A stretch of DNA of 26,183 nt, from NCBI GenBank assembly GCA_900544825.1, contig UQWP01000053.1, forward strand, positions 1 through 26,183, read 5' to 3'. Made by a program: the position numbers and the translations under genes. The notes under the pieces were generated by a model. That model searched no databases. It worked only from the letters and a program-made list of their open reading frames with translations, and was not told where the DNA came from. The number at the start of each line of letters is the position of its first letter. Position 1 is the first letter of the stretch. This document shows positions 15,102-22,985 of the stretch, in pieces. The stretch is from an uncultured Prevotella sp. (GTDB taxonomy: Bacteria; Bacteroidota; Bacteroidia; Bacteroidales; Bacteroidaceae).

Positions 15102-17009
15102 ATGATTATGAAATCCAATTCAATGATTACCAAGGCTGCCTGCCTCATGTTGATGGCATCAGCTACTACTTCTGCCTTTGCACAGAAGATGAATATCGAA
15201 CACAAGGGTGATACTACTATCATCAAGGTGGAGAATCCTACCAAGTATCTTCTTCTCCCTATCCAGGAAGAGAAGGATGAAGCTCAGGTTTTGCTCGATA
15301 CAGGTTCTAAGGATGATACCTGGATGGACGTTCGTCTGGCTCAGAATGGTTCTGATTACTTCGTGCCATTTGCCTTGGGCAAGGGTAAGACCGCTACCGT
15401 CAAGATTCTCGGTTTGAAGAAAGATGCCTTGGCACTCAGCTTGCTCAAGCTCAGCAATACATTTGATACAACCAACACCGATTACTATCGTCCATCTTAT
15501 CACTTCACTCCGCTCTACGGCTGGATGAACGACCCTAACGGTATGGTGTATAAGGATGGTGAGTATCATCTCTATTTCCAATATAACCCATACGGAAGCA
15601 AGTGGGGCAACATGCACTGGGGCCATGCCGTAAGCAAGGACCTGGTTCATTGGGAGAATCTCGACCCAGCTATCGCCCGCGACCCTGTAGGCCATATCTT
15701 CTCAGGTAGCTCTGTAGTAGATAAGAAGAATACTGCCGGTTTTGGTAAGGATGCCATCATCGCCATCTATACCAACCACAGCGTGAACCACGGTGAGGTG
15801 CAGTGCATCGCCTACAGCAACGACAATGGCCGTACCTTCACCAAGTACGAGGGCAACCCAGTATTGACTCCATTCGATGGCTTGAAGGACTTCCGCGACC
15901 CTAAGGTGTTCTGGTATGAGAAGGGAAAGTGCTGGTATATGATTGTTTCTGCCGATAAGGAGACCCGTTTCTATAAGTCAAAGAACTTGAAAAAGTGGAC
16001 TTATGTAAGCGCTTTCGGCAAGGGCTTGGGTCAGCAGCCGTGCCAGTATGAATGCCCAGACTTCTTCCAGTTGCCTGTAAATGGTGATAAGAAGAAGATG
16101 AAGTGGGTGATGACGATGAATATCAACCCTGGTTGCTGGTTTGGTGGCAGCGCTACCGAGTATTTCGTAGGCGATTTCGATGGTAAGAACTTCACTTGTC
16201 CTGATGCCCACGATGTGAAGTGGCTCGATTGGGGTAAGGATCATTACGCTACCGTTACCTTCTCTAACACTGGCGACCGTGTATTGGGAATCACCTGGAT
16301 GAGCAACTGGCAGTATGCCAACCTCACTCCGTTCAAGCAGAATCGTGGTGCCAACGGTTTGCCAAGAGAGTTGAAACTCTATGAGAAGAATGGCAAGTAC
16401 TATATTTCAGAGGATGTAGCTCCTGAGGTATATGCCTTGAGAAAGGATACCAAGAATCTGGCTGATGCTTCTGTAGCAGATGCCAAGGATTTGAAGGGTG
16501 TTGCAGCCAATATGGAGGGTGCCTTCGAGATTGAGGCTGATGTTACTCCTGATGCTAATGGTATTGCAGGTATTGAGATTTCAAACAACAAGCGTGAGCG
16601 CACCATGATTTACTTCGATATGAAGCAGGGCAAGGTGGTTATGGATAGAACAGAGAGCGGTTTGACCGATTTCGGCAAGCAGGCTGTTCCTCACGATATC
16701 GAGTTGGCATGGGACAAGCAGCGTGCAGCAGAAGGCAAGGAGCCAGCCCGCATCACCAACTCCATCAACTACAAGAACGATTTCGCTCTGGCTACCTGGG
16801 CTCCATTGAGTCTTTGCGAGGATGGCAAGAAGACCTATCATGTTGATATCTTCGTAGATAAGTCGTCAGTAGAACTCTTCGTAGATGGCGGTCGCATCGC
16901 CATGACCAACCTCGTCTTCCCTGTAGCTCCATACGAGAATGTGAAGCTTTACACCCAGGGTGGCAAGGCAGAGTTCAAGAACCTGAAGGTTCACAAGCTT
17001 GGATTGTAA
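15102..17009 (+). CDS. GH32 fructan beta-fructosidase / levanase-inulinase type, periplasmic
   Basis: 635 residues counted from the ATG at 15102; the ATG at 15108 is equally possible. The frame extends upstream to 15033, but that part overlaps the -7 box and is not coding. A signal peptide ends SAFAQ (about residue 28) with no lipobox, so the enzyme is probably periplasmic. An N-terminal beta domain of the kind seen in Bacteroides GH32 enzymes (DUF4980-like, about 30-130) precedes the five-blade propeller. Catalytic residues: WMNDPNG (nucleophile D144), FRDP (transition-state stabiliser D266) and YECPDFF (acid/base E317). A C-terminal beta-sandwich follows (about 470-635). It releases fructose from fructans or sucrose; levan versus inulin and exo versus endo cannot be decided by eye. 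It is flanked by its own promoter and a terminator at 17045. Confidence 0.93.
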   Translation: MIMKSNSMITKAACLMLMASATTSAFAQKMNIEHKGDTTIIKVENPTKYLLLPIQEEKDEAQVLLDTGSKDDTWMDVRLAQNGSDYFVPFALGKGKTATVKILGLKKDALALSLLKLSNTFDTTNTDYYRPSYHFTPLYGWMNDPNGMVYKDGEYHLYFQYNPYGSKWGNMHWGHAVSKDLVHWENLDPAIARDPVGHIFSGSSVVDKKNTAGFGKDAIIAIYTNHSVNHGEVQCIAYSNDNGRTFTKYEGNPVLTPFDGLKDFRDPKVFWYEKGKCWYMIVSADKETRFYKSKNLKKWTYVSAFGKGLGQQPCQYECPDFFQLPVNGDKKKMKWVMTMNINPGCWFGGSATEYFVGDFDGKNFTCPDAHDVKWLDWGKDHYATVTFSNTGDRVLGITWMSNWQYANLTPFKQNRGANGLPRELKLYEKNGKYYISEDVAPEVYALRKDTKNLADASVADAKDLKGVAANMEGAFEIEADVTPDANGIAGIEISNNKRERTMIYFDMKQGKVVMDRTESGLTDFGKQAVPHDIELAWDKQRAAEGKEPARITNSINYKNDFALATWAPLSLCEDGKKTYHVDIFVDKSSVELFVDGGRIAMTNLVFPVAPYENVKLYTQGGKAEFKNLKVHKLGL

Positions 17010-17044
17010 TCACGTAAAGTCGTGTGTTTCGGATAAAATATAAT

Positions 17045-17085
17045 AAAAGCCGCAGTTTGTAAACGCAAACTGTGGCTTTTTCATT
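17045..17085 (+). terminator. Intrinsic terminator of the GH32 gene
   Basis: AAAAGCCGCAGTTTG (17045-17059) pairs with CAAACTGTGGCTTTT (17066-17080) across a 6-nt loop, with one G-U pair, then T-rich sequence. It lies 36 bp after the stop. Confidence 0.85.
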
Positions 17086-17145
17086 TTTTTAGTTTTAAAT
17101 AGGAAATAATTAGTGGGTAATCTGCTTGGTTTCAGATAAAAGTTG

Positions 17146-17153
17146 TATATTTG
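17146..17153 (+). promoter_or_regulatory. Promoter (-7) of the second ATPase gene
   Basis: TATATTTG fits the -7 consensus and lies 26-38 bp before the candidate start codons. An in-frame TTG at 17143 overlaps it and is therefore not the start. The fructan half-sites and the 16-bp repeats are absent here. Confidence 0.5.
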
Positions 17154-17178
17154 CAGTAGAATAGCAAAAGTATGGATT

Positions 17179-18762
17179 ATGGTGGAAGAAATGAACGATA
17201 GAAGATTGCCGGTAGGCATCCAGTCTTTTCAAAAAATTAGGGAAGAGAATTTTTTGTATGTTGACAAGACCGATATTGTATGGAAACTTGCCAACAGGGG
17301 AAAAACATATAATTACCTGATCCGTCCTCGTCGCTTTGGTAAGTCTGTGCTCGTGGATACCCTCCAAGCTTATTTCGAAGGCAAGAAGGAACTCTTCGGA
17401 GGCTTGAAAATCATGGATATGGAGAAGAACTGGACAGCTCGTCCTGTTATTCGTCTTGATATGAGCCGAGGTGGTGCTACCGTTGTCGAACTTCGTGCCT
17501 ATCTTGACCGCATCTTTGCCAAATATGAGAAAGTGTATGGTATCCAAAACATTGAAGGCGACTCGCTAAGTAATCGTTTTGATGCCATCATTACGACCGC
17601 TTACGGACAGACTGGTCAGCAGGTTGCCATCCTCATAGATGAATATGACGCTCCTCTTCAGCATTCTTGGAAGACACCAGAACATGAAGGTTGTACAGCA
17701 GTCTATCGTAGTGTTTTTGCCATCTTGAAGGCAGATGATGAGTATGAGAAGTTTGTCTTTATCACTGGCATTACTAAGTTTACGCAGATTTCCCTCTTCT
17801 CTGTGCTCAATAACCTCAGCAACATCAGTTTTGACGCTCCATACGCAGCCATTTGTGGTATTACCAAGCAGGAAATCGCCGAAAATTTTATGCCAGAGAT
17901 AGAGGCGATGGGAGAGAATAATGGATGGACAGTAGATGAAACCGTCGAACAGCTGAAAGCCAATTATGATGGATATCATTTCAGCCGTAACAACATGGTG
18001 GATGTTTACAATCCGTTCAGTCTCATCAATGCATTGGCTGATAGGGAGATAAGGAACTATTGGGCATCATCGGGTGCCACCTCCTTGTTGCCAAAGTTTG
18101 TGGATGATTTTGAGATTCGTTTGCAAGACTTCGACCATTGCGCCTTGCTGGGTAGAGTGGCAGAAACATCGGATGTAACAGGCGGCGGAGCAGAGTTGTT
18201 TCTTTATCAGTCGGGCTATCTTACCATCAAGAGTTATGCGAATGGTGCCTATTTCTTAGGATTTCCAAACTTTGAGGTTAGGCAAGCACTTAACGAGATG
18301 GTCTTGCCTGCACTTTCCATGCGTAGAGTGGGCAATCTGCAATCTACGCAAGCTTTTCTTAGCGCCTATTTAAGCACAGGTAATCTGCCTGAAGCCATGA
18401 AATGCCTCAAGGCTCTCATTGCTGATGTGCCATATAGCAACAAGAAACTTGCCTCTATGGATATGGAAGAGCGTTATCGTCTTGTCATCAGTACGATATT
18501 CAATGCCATCGGTTGCCGTGTAGAGGTGGAACACATGTTGTCTACTGGCAGAATCGACATGGTGGTAGAAATCTATAGCTATATCTATGTGTTGGAATTG
18601 AAACTCACCAAGAATGGCGGTCTTACTGCTGCTGAGAAGCAAATCCTGTCGAATCAATATGTCGAGCCATTCAAGGCTGATAAGCGAAATGTCGTGGCTC
18701 TTGCTGTGGAGCTGGATGATATGGGCAAGGGATTGGTTGATTGGCAGGAAGTAAAAGGTTGA
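17179..18762 (+). CDS. AAA-ATPase-like protein with C-terminal PD-(D/E)XK nuclease-like domain (PF09820/PF08011 type)
   Basis: 527 residues from the ATG at 17179; the ATG at 17191 (MNDRRLPVGIQSF) is also plausible. The family N-terminus is clear: LPVGIQSFQKIREENFLYVD, then the atypical P-loop RPRRFGKS. Walker B is seen in ILIDEYDAPL, followed by FITGITKFTQISLFSVLNNL. The C-terminus shows a nuclease-like core, GRIDMVVE followed by YVLELKL. Proteins of this type are very common, multicopy and of unknown function in Bacteroidota. It is the second unrelated ATPase gene within the fructan locus, again directly behind a terminator (17045) and ahead of an HTCS-type promoter. No mobile-element ends were found. 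Confidence 0.85.
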   Translation: MVEEMNDRRLPVGIQSFQKIREENFLYVDKTDIVWKLANRGKTYNYLIRPRRFGKSVLVDTLQAYFEGKKELFGGLKIMDMEKNWTARPVIRLDMSRGGATVVELRAYLDRIFAKYEKVYGIQNIEGDSLSNRFDAIITTAYGQTGQQVAILIDEYDAPLQHSWKTPEHEGCTAVYRSVFAILKADDEYEKFVFITGITKFTQISLFSVLNNLSNISFDAPYAAICGITKQEIAENFMPEIEAMGENNGWTVDETVEQLKANYDGYHFSRNNMVDVYNPFSLINALADREIRNYWASSGATSLLPKFVDDFEIRLQDFDHCALLGRVAETSDVTGGGAELFLYQSGYLTIKSYANGAYFLGFPNFEVRQALNEMVLPALSMRRVGNLQSTQAFLSAYLSTGNLPEAMKCLKALIADVPYSNKKLASMDMEERYRLVISTIFNAIGCRVEVEHMLSTGRIDMVVEIYSYIYVLELKLTKNGGLTAAEKQILSNQYVEPFKADKRNVVALAVELDDMGKGLVDWQEVKG

Positions 18763-18840
18763 TTCCTTGCCTTTTGCTAAGTATTATTTTTGATGATTTC
18801 TATAACACTATTGTTTCTAAGAGTGTTACAGATGTAACAA

Positions 18841-18906
18841 TGCAACAAAAATGGTAGCGGATGAACGATATTTTATGATGTATTATACCGTTTTTCGCTA
18901 CCTTTG
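18841..18906 (+). promoter_or_regulatory. HTCS-type operator and promoter of the permease gene
   Basis: -7 TACCTTTG (18899-18906). Direct half-sites are TGCAACAA (18841, weak) and TGAACGAT (18862, exact), 58 and 37 bp before it. The reversed half-site is weak or missing (GTTTCTA near 18813). A 7-bp inverted repeat, GGTAGCG (18853-18859) and CGCTACC (18896-18902), brackets the strong site and overlaps the -7 box. Confidence 0.6.
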
Positions 18907-18922
18907 CAGCAGAATTTTTAGA

Positions 18923-18939
18923 AACAATAACGCTAACAA
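18923..18939 (+). promoter_or_regulatory. Shared leader element, copy 3
   Basis: AACAATAACGCTAACAA, 17 bp after the -7 box and only 2 bp before the permease ATG. It is identical to the other two copies although the surrounding leader sequence differs. Confidence 0.6.
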
Positions 18940-18941
18940 TT

Positions 18942-20093
18942 ATGAATAAATCATCAAAGTTAACAATCATCCCGGTGATGCTCTGTTTCTTCGCCATGGG
19001 ATTTGTAGATTTGGTAGGTATCGCCTCCAACTACGTAAAGGAAGATCTCAACCTCAATGATGCAACAGCCAATCTGTTCCCATCTCTGGTATTCTTCTGG
19101 TTCCTCATCTTCTCGGTTCCTACGGGAATCCTGATGAATAAGATAGGTAGAAAGAAGACGGTGCTCCTGTCTCTTCTCGTTACCGTCATCTCACTCCTTT
19201 TGCCCTGTCTAGGCGAAAACTTCGAAATGATGCTCGTGTCTTTCTCTTTGCTCGGTATCGGAAATGCATTGATGCAGACTTCCCTGAACCCGCTGGTTTC
19301 TGTGGTCACATCAGGTAAGAACCTGGCTTCTACCTTGACCTTCGGTCAGTTTGTCAAGGCAATCGCTTCCTTCCTGGCTCCATACATCGCTATGTGGGGC
19401 GCCATGGCAAGCATTCCAACCTTCGGCTTGGGTTGGAGAGTTCTCTTCCCAATCTATATGGTTATCGGAATCGCAGCTACCTTCTTCCTGGCTGGTACGC
19501 CTATCACGGAAGAGAAGAACGAGGGTAAGGCTTCCGGTTTCGGCGAGTGCTTCAAGTTGCTCGGCAAACCTATCGTGTTGCTTTCCTTCATCGGTATCAT
19601 GTGCCATGTGGGCATCGATGTGGGTACAAACACCACTGCTCCTAAGATCTTGATGGAGCGTCTGGGATGGAGCTTGAATGATGCAGGCTTCGCCACATCG
19701 CTCTACTTCATCTTCCGTACTATCGGATGTTTCACCGGTACAGCCTTTCTCCGAATGATGAAGACCCGCACTTTCTTCGTCATCAGCGTAGTGATGATGG
19801 CTCTGAGTATGGTAGGTATGTGGGTAGGAGAGAGCAAGACGATGCTCTATATCGCCATCGCCCTGGTGGGATATGGCAACTCTAACGTATTCTCCATGAT
19901 TTTCTCTCAGGCTCTGCTTGCTATGCCTGACAAGAAGAACGAGGTGAGTGGACTGATGATCATGGGACTCTTCGGTGGTACCATCTTCCCATTGATTATG
20001 GGATTCGCCAGCGATGCTATGGGTCAGGTAGGTGCTGTAGCTGTCATGGCAGTAGGTGTAGTTTATCTCTTCACTTATATCCGCAAGTTATAA
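18942..20093 (+). CDS. MFS sugar permease (FucP/BT1758-like), probably fructose
   Basis: 383 residues, strongly hydrophobic, with about twelve predicted membrane helices: a typical short major-facilitator sugar/H+ symporter of the inner membrane. The MFS signature between helices 2 and 3 reads GILMNKIGRKK (62-72). A hydrophilic central loop (ITEEKNEGKASGFGE) separates the two halves. Substrate assignment rests on context: an HTCS-type promoter, the shared leader, and a fructokinase gene 81 bp downstream. That is the same functional set as the fructose transporter and fructokinase of the B. thetaiotaomicron fructan locus. The start is fixed by the leader element ending 2 bp upstream. Its last codons are part of a 14-bp tandem repeat. 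Confidence 0.88.
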   Translation: MNKSSKLTIIPVMLCFFAMGFVDLVGIASNYVKEDLNLNDATANLFPSLVFFWFLIFSVPTGILMNKIGRKKTVLLSLLVTVISLLLPCLGENFEMMLVSFSLLGIGNALMQTSLNPLVSVVTSGKNLASTLTFGQFVKAIASFLAPYIAMWGAMASIPTFGLGWRVLFPIYMVIGIAATFFLAGTPITEEKNEGKASGFGECFKLLGKPIVLLSFIGIMCHVGIDVGTNTTAPKILMERLGWSLNDAGFATSLYFIFRTIGCFTGTAFLRMMKTRTFFVISVVMMALSMVGMWVGESKTMLYIAIALVGYGNSNVFSMIFSQALLAMPDKKNEVSGLMIMGLFGGTIFPLIMGFASDAMGQVGAVAVMAVGVVYLFTYIRKL

Positions 20094-20123
20094 TCCGCAG
20101 GTTATCATCTGCAAGTTATAATA
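20082..20123 (+). repeat. Three tandem 14-bp repeats across the permease stop codon
   Basis: CGCAAGTTATAATC (20082), CGCAGGTTATCATC (20096) and TGCAAGTTATAATA (20110) follow one another directly. The first contains the permease stop codon. Probably a local duplication of the gene end. Confidence 0.6.
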
Positions 20124-20174
20124 AAAATCGTTCACTATCGTTTATAACGTATATATATATAATAAGGTGTAGTT

Positions 20175-21065
20175 ATGGAAACAAAGAATTTAGATACAAA
20201 ATATTGTGTAGGTTTGGGTGAGATTCTCTTTGATGTTCTCCCTAGTGGTTCTCAACTCGGCGGTGCTCCAGCCAACTTCGCTTACCACGCAGGTCAGCAT
20301 GGTCTGCATTCTGTAGCCGTGAGTGCGATTGGCAAGGATGTCCTGGGCGATACAGCTCTCCGCCTGCTCGATGAGAAGAAGTTGAAGTATGTGATGCCAG
20401 TGGTTGATTATCCTACAGGTACTGTTCAGGTGCAGCTCGATAAGGAGGGCGTTCCTACTTACGATATCAAGCAGGGTGTGGCTTGGGATAACATCCCATT
20501 CACCGATGATATCAAGGAGATAGCAGCCAATGCCGGTGCTGTATGTTGGGGCTCTCTGGCTCAGCGCAGCGAGGTAAGCCGCAAGAGCATCTATCAGTTC
20601 CTCGACCATACCCCAGAGGATTGTCTGAAGATTTTCGACATCAATCTCCGTCAGAACTTCTATACTCCTGAGGTGATTACCGAGAGCTTGAAGCGCTGCA
20701 ATGTTTTGAAGATTAACGATGAGGAGTTGATTACTATCGGTCGCCTCTTTGGTTATCCAGGTTTGGATATCGAGAACAAGTGCTGGTTGATTCTCGGCAA
20801 GTACAATCTCGATATGCTTGTGTTGACCTGCGGTGTAAACGGCAGCTATGTATTTGCTCCGGGTGTGAAGTCATTCCAGGAGACTCCAAAGGTTGAAGTG
20901 GCTGATACCGTAGGTGCAGGCGATAGCTTCACCGGTACATTCTGTGCCAGCATCCTGAAGGGCAAGAGCATCCAGGAGGCACACGAACTTGCCGTTAAGG
21001 TAAGTGCCTACGTTTGTACACAGAATGGTGCAATGCCAGCTATCCCTGAGGAATATACTAAGTAA
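20175..21065 (+). CDS. PfkB-family fructokinase
   Basis: 296 residues, cytoplasmic. It phosphorylates fructose with ATP, most probably to fructose 6-phosphate, feeding glycolysis. PfkB/ribokinase signatures: GEILFDVLPSGSQLGGAPAN (15-34) with the sugar-binding GG at 29-30, and DTVGAGDSFTG (244-254) holding the anion hole and catalytic base D250. FDINLRQNFY (154-163) matches the fructokinase group. It follows the permease by 81 bp with no terminator or recognisable -7 box, so the two are probably one transcript, ended by the hairpin at 21152. 1-phosphofructokinase or another hexokinase-like activity is less likely in this context. Confidence 0.9.
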   Translation: METKNLDTKYCVGLGEILFDVLPSGSQLGGAPANFAYHAGQHGLHSVAVSAIGKDVLGDTALRLLDEKKLKYVMPVVDYPTGTVQVQLDKEGVPTYDIKQGVAWDNIPFTDDIKEIAANAGAVCWGSLAQRSEVSRKSIYQFLDHTPEDCLKIFDINLRQNFYTPEVITESLKRCNVLKINDEELITIGRLFGYPGLDIENKCWLILGKYNLDMLVLTCGVNGSYVFAPGVKSFQETPKVEVADTVGAGDSFTGTFCASILKGKSIQEAHELAVKVSAYVCTQNGAMPAIPEEYTK

Positions 21066-21151
21066 TCCCCCCTATTGGTCTAGCATAAAATGAGCAAGAA
21101 TAGTTATATTGTTTTTAGTGAATAGTTGATATAAAGTTTATGTTATGAGGA

Positions 21152-21196
21152 AAGCTGCCACCTGTTCGGGAAGAATGGGTGGCAGCTTCTTTTTTT
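21152..21196 (+). terminator. Intrinsic terminator of the permease-fructokinase operon
   Basis: AAGCTGCCACC (21152-21162) pairs exactly with GGTGGCAGCTT (21178-21188), followed by a long T run. It lies between convergent genes and may also slow transcripts from the fumarase side, although that side has no good T run. Confidence 0.85.
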
Positions 21197-21216
21197 ATAT
21201 CATGATTTCTGTATCA

Positions 21217-22875
21217 TTACTTCTGGCATTCCTTGCAAGGAGTCCAAGGCTTCAACTGCTTGAAGAAGTCGTTGCCCTTGTCATCTACGAGGATGAATGC
21301 TGGGAAGTCCTCTACGGTAATCTTCCAGATAGCCTCCATACCGAGCTCTGGGTACTCTACGCACTCGATGCTCTTGATAGAACTCTGAGAGAGAACAGCA
21401 GCTACACCACCGATAGTACCGAGGTAGAAACCACCATGCTTCTTGCAAGCCTCAGTAACAACATCACCACGGTTACCCTTGGCAATCATAACCAAGCTAG
21501 CGCCGTGATCCTGGAACTCATCTACGTATGGGTCCATACGGTTGGCTGTGGTAGGTCCCATTGAGCCACATGGATAACCCTCTGGAGTCTTGGCTGGACC
21601 AGCATAGAGGATAGGGTGGTTCTTGAAGTACTCAGGCATCTCCTCACCTGCATCCAAGCGAGCCTTGAGCTTAGCATGAGCGATGTCACGAGCCACGATG
21701 ATGGTACCCTTCAAGTTAACACGGGTGCTTACAGGATACTTGCTCAACTCAGCACGAACTGCGTCGATACCCTTGTCGAGGTCGATCTCGATACCCTTGG
21801 TACCCTCACCTGGGTTGCGGAGCTCCTCAGGAATCAACTCTGTTGGGTTCTCATCCATCTTCTCCAACCAGATACCGTCCTTGTTGATCTTAGCCTTGAT
21901 GTTACGGTCGGCAGAGCAGCTTACACCCATACCGATAGGGCAGCTTGCACCGTGGCGAGGCAGACGGATTACGCGGATATCGTGAGCCAGATACTTACCG
22001 CCGAACTGTGCACCCAGACCAATCTTGTGAGCCTCTTCGAGGAGCTTGTTCTCCAAGTCGATGTCACGGAAAGCACGACCGGTCTCATCACCTGTTGTAG
22101 GCAACTCATCGTAGTACTTGATAGAAGCCAACTTCACGGTAAGAAGGTTCTTCTCAGCAGAAGTACCACCGATAACGAATGCGATATGGTAAGGAGGACA
22201 TGCAGCTGTACCCAGACTCTTCATCTTTTCTACGAGGAATGGGAGCAATGTACCCTCGTTCTGGATAGTAGCCTTAGTCATAGGGTAGAAGTAAGTCTTG
22301 TTGGCAGAGCCACCACCCTTAGCTACCATTACAAAACGGTACTCGTCGCCCTCTGTAGCCTCGATATCGATCTGAGCAGGCAGGTTGCAACGGGTGTTCA
22401 CCTCATCATACATGTTGAGAGGAGCGTTCTGAGAATAGCGGAGGTTGTCCTGTGTAAAGGTGTTATATACACCCAGGCTCAAAGCCTCTTCATCCTCGAA
22501 GTCGGTCCATACACGCTGACCCTTCTCACCGTGGATGATAGCTGTACCTGTATCCTGGCAGAATGGGAGGATGCCCTTAACGGCAGTCTCTGCATTGCGG
22601 AGGAACTGGAGCGCTACGTACTTGTCGTTCTCTGAAGCCTCTTGGTCGCTGAGAATCTTAGCTACCTGGAGGTTGTGCTCACGACGGAGTTTGAACTCAA
22701 CATCGTGGAAACCCTGCTGTGCCAGCAAAGTCAAAGCTTCCTTGGAAACCTTGAGGATAGTCTTACCCTCAAACTCTGCTGTGCTTACGCCTTCCTTAGA
22801 GATAAGGCGATACTCTGTCTTGTCCTCTCCAAGCTGAAACATTGGAGCGTACTTGAAATCAGGAATGTTTGCCAT
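21217..22875 (-). CDS. Fumarate hydratase class I, single-chain (FumA/FumB type)
   Basis: 552 residues, matching the single-polypeptide iron-sulfur fumarases (E. coli FumA/FumB are 548). It interconverts fumarate and malate with an oxygen-sensitive [4Fe-4S] cluster. Likely cluster ligands are C106 (PFCQDTGT), C226 (GTAACPPYH) and C320 (GMGVSCSADR), by analogy with C105, C224 and C318. Substrate motifs include KGGGSANKT (187-194), VIGGTSAEKN and the C-terminal-domain GPTTANRMDPYVD and KGNRG. In Bacteroidota it serves the reductive branch that makes succinate. It lies 110 bp after the DUF4954 gene on the same strand, with no strong promoter seen between them. Confidence 0.95.
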   Translation of the reverse strand: MANIPDFKYAPMFQLGEDKTEYRLISKEGVSTAEFEGKTILKVSKEALTLLAQQGFHDVEFKLRREHNLQVAKILSDQEASENDKYVALQFLRNAETAVKGILPFCQDTGTAIIHGEKGQRVWTDFEDEEALSLGVYNTFTQDNLRYSQNAPLNMYDEVNTRCNLPAQIDIEATEGDEYRFVMVAKGGGSANKTYFYPMTKATIQNEGTLLPFLVEKMKSLGTAACPPYHIAFVIGGTSAEKNLLTVKLASIKYYDELPTTGDETGRAFRDIDLENKLLEEAHKIGLGAQFGGKYLAHDIRVIRLPRHGASCPIGMGVSCSADRNIKAKINKDGIWLEKMDENPTELIPEELRNPGEGTKGIEIDLDKGIDAVRAELSKYPVSTRVNLKGTIIVARDIAHAKLKARLDAGEEMPEYFKNHPILYAGPAKTPEGYPCGSMGPTTANRMDPYVDEFQDHGASLVMIAKGNRGDVVTEACKKHGGFYLGTIGGVAAVLSQSSIKSIECVEYPELGMEAIWKITVEDFPAFILVDDKGNDFFKQLKPWTPCKECQK

Positions 22876-22985
22876 AACTACTTTATTTGTATATTTATAA
22901 GTTATTTATAATGTTTATGTATATTTCCTAATGTATATTCTATCTTTGATGGATATTCTTTCATAGAAGAAGGGGCTGACGAGCC

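Noticed and set aside
20127..20134. ATCGTTCA before the fructokinase as a fifth HTCS site
   Set aside because: It is a single half-site in reversed orientation with no -7 box at the 85-bp spacing, which would fall inside the coding sequence. Co-transcription with the permease is simpler.
21616..22635. 339-codon plus-strand frame opposite the fumarase gene
   Set aside because: Antisense shadow of a highly conserved gene with strong codon bias; no domain, start context or promoter.
22940..22950. TATCTTTG on the plus strand between the fumarase and DUF4954 genes as a promoter
   Set aside because: It would read antisense into DUF4954 and no gene follows on that strand. Probably a chance match in AT-rich sequence.
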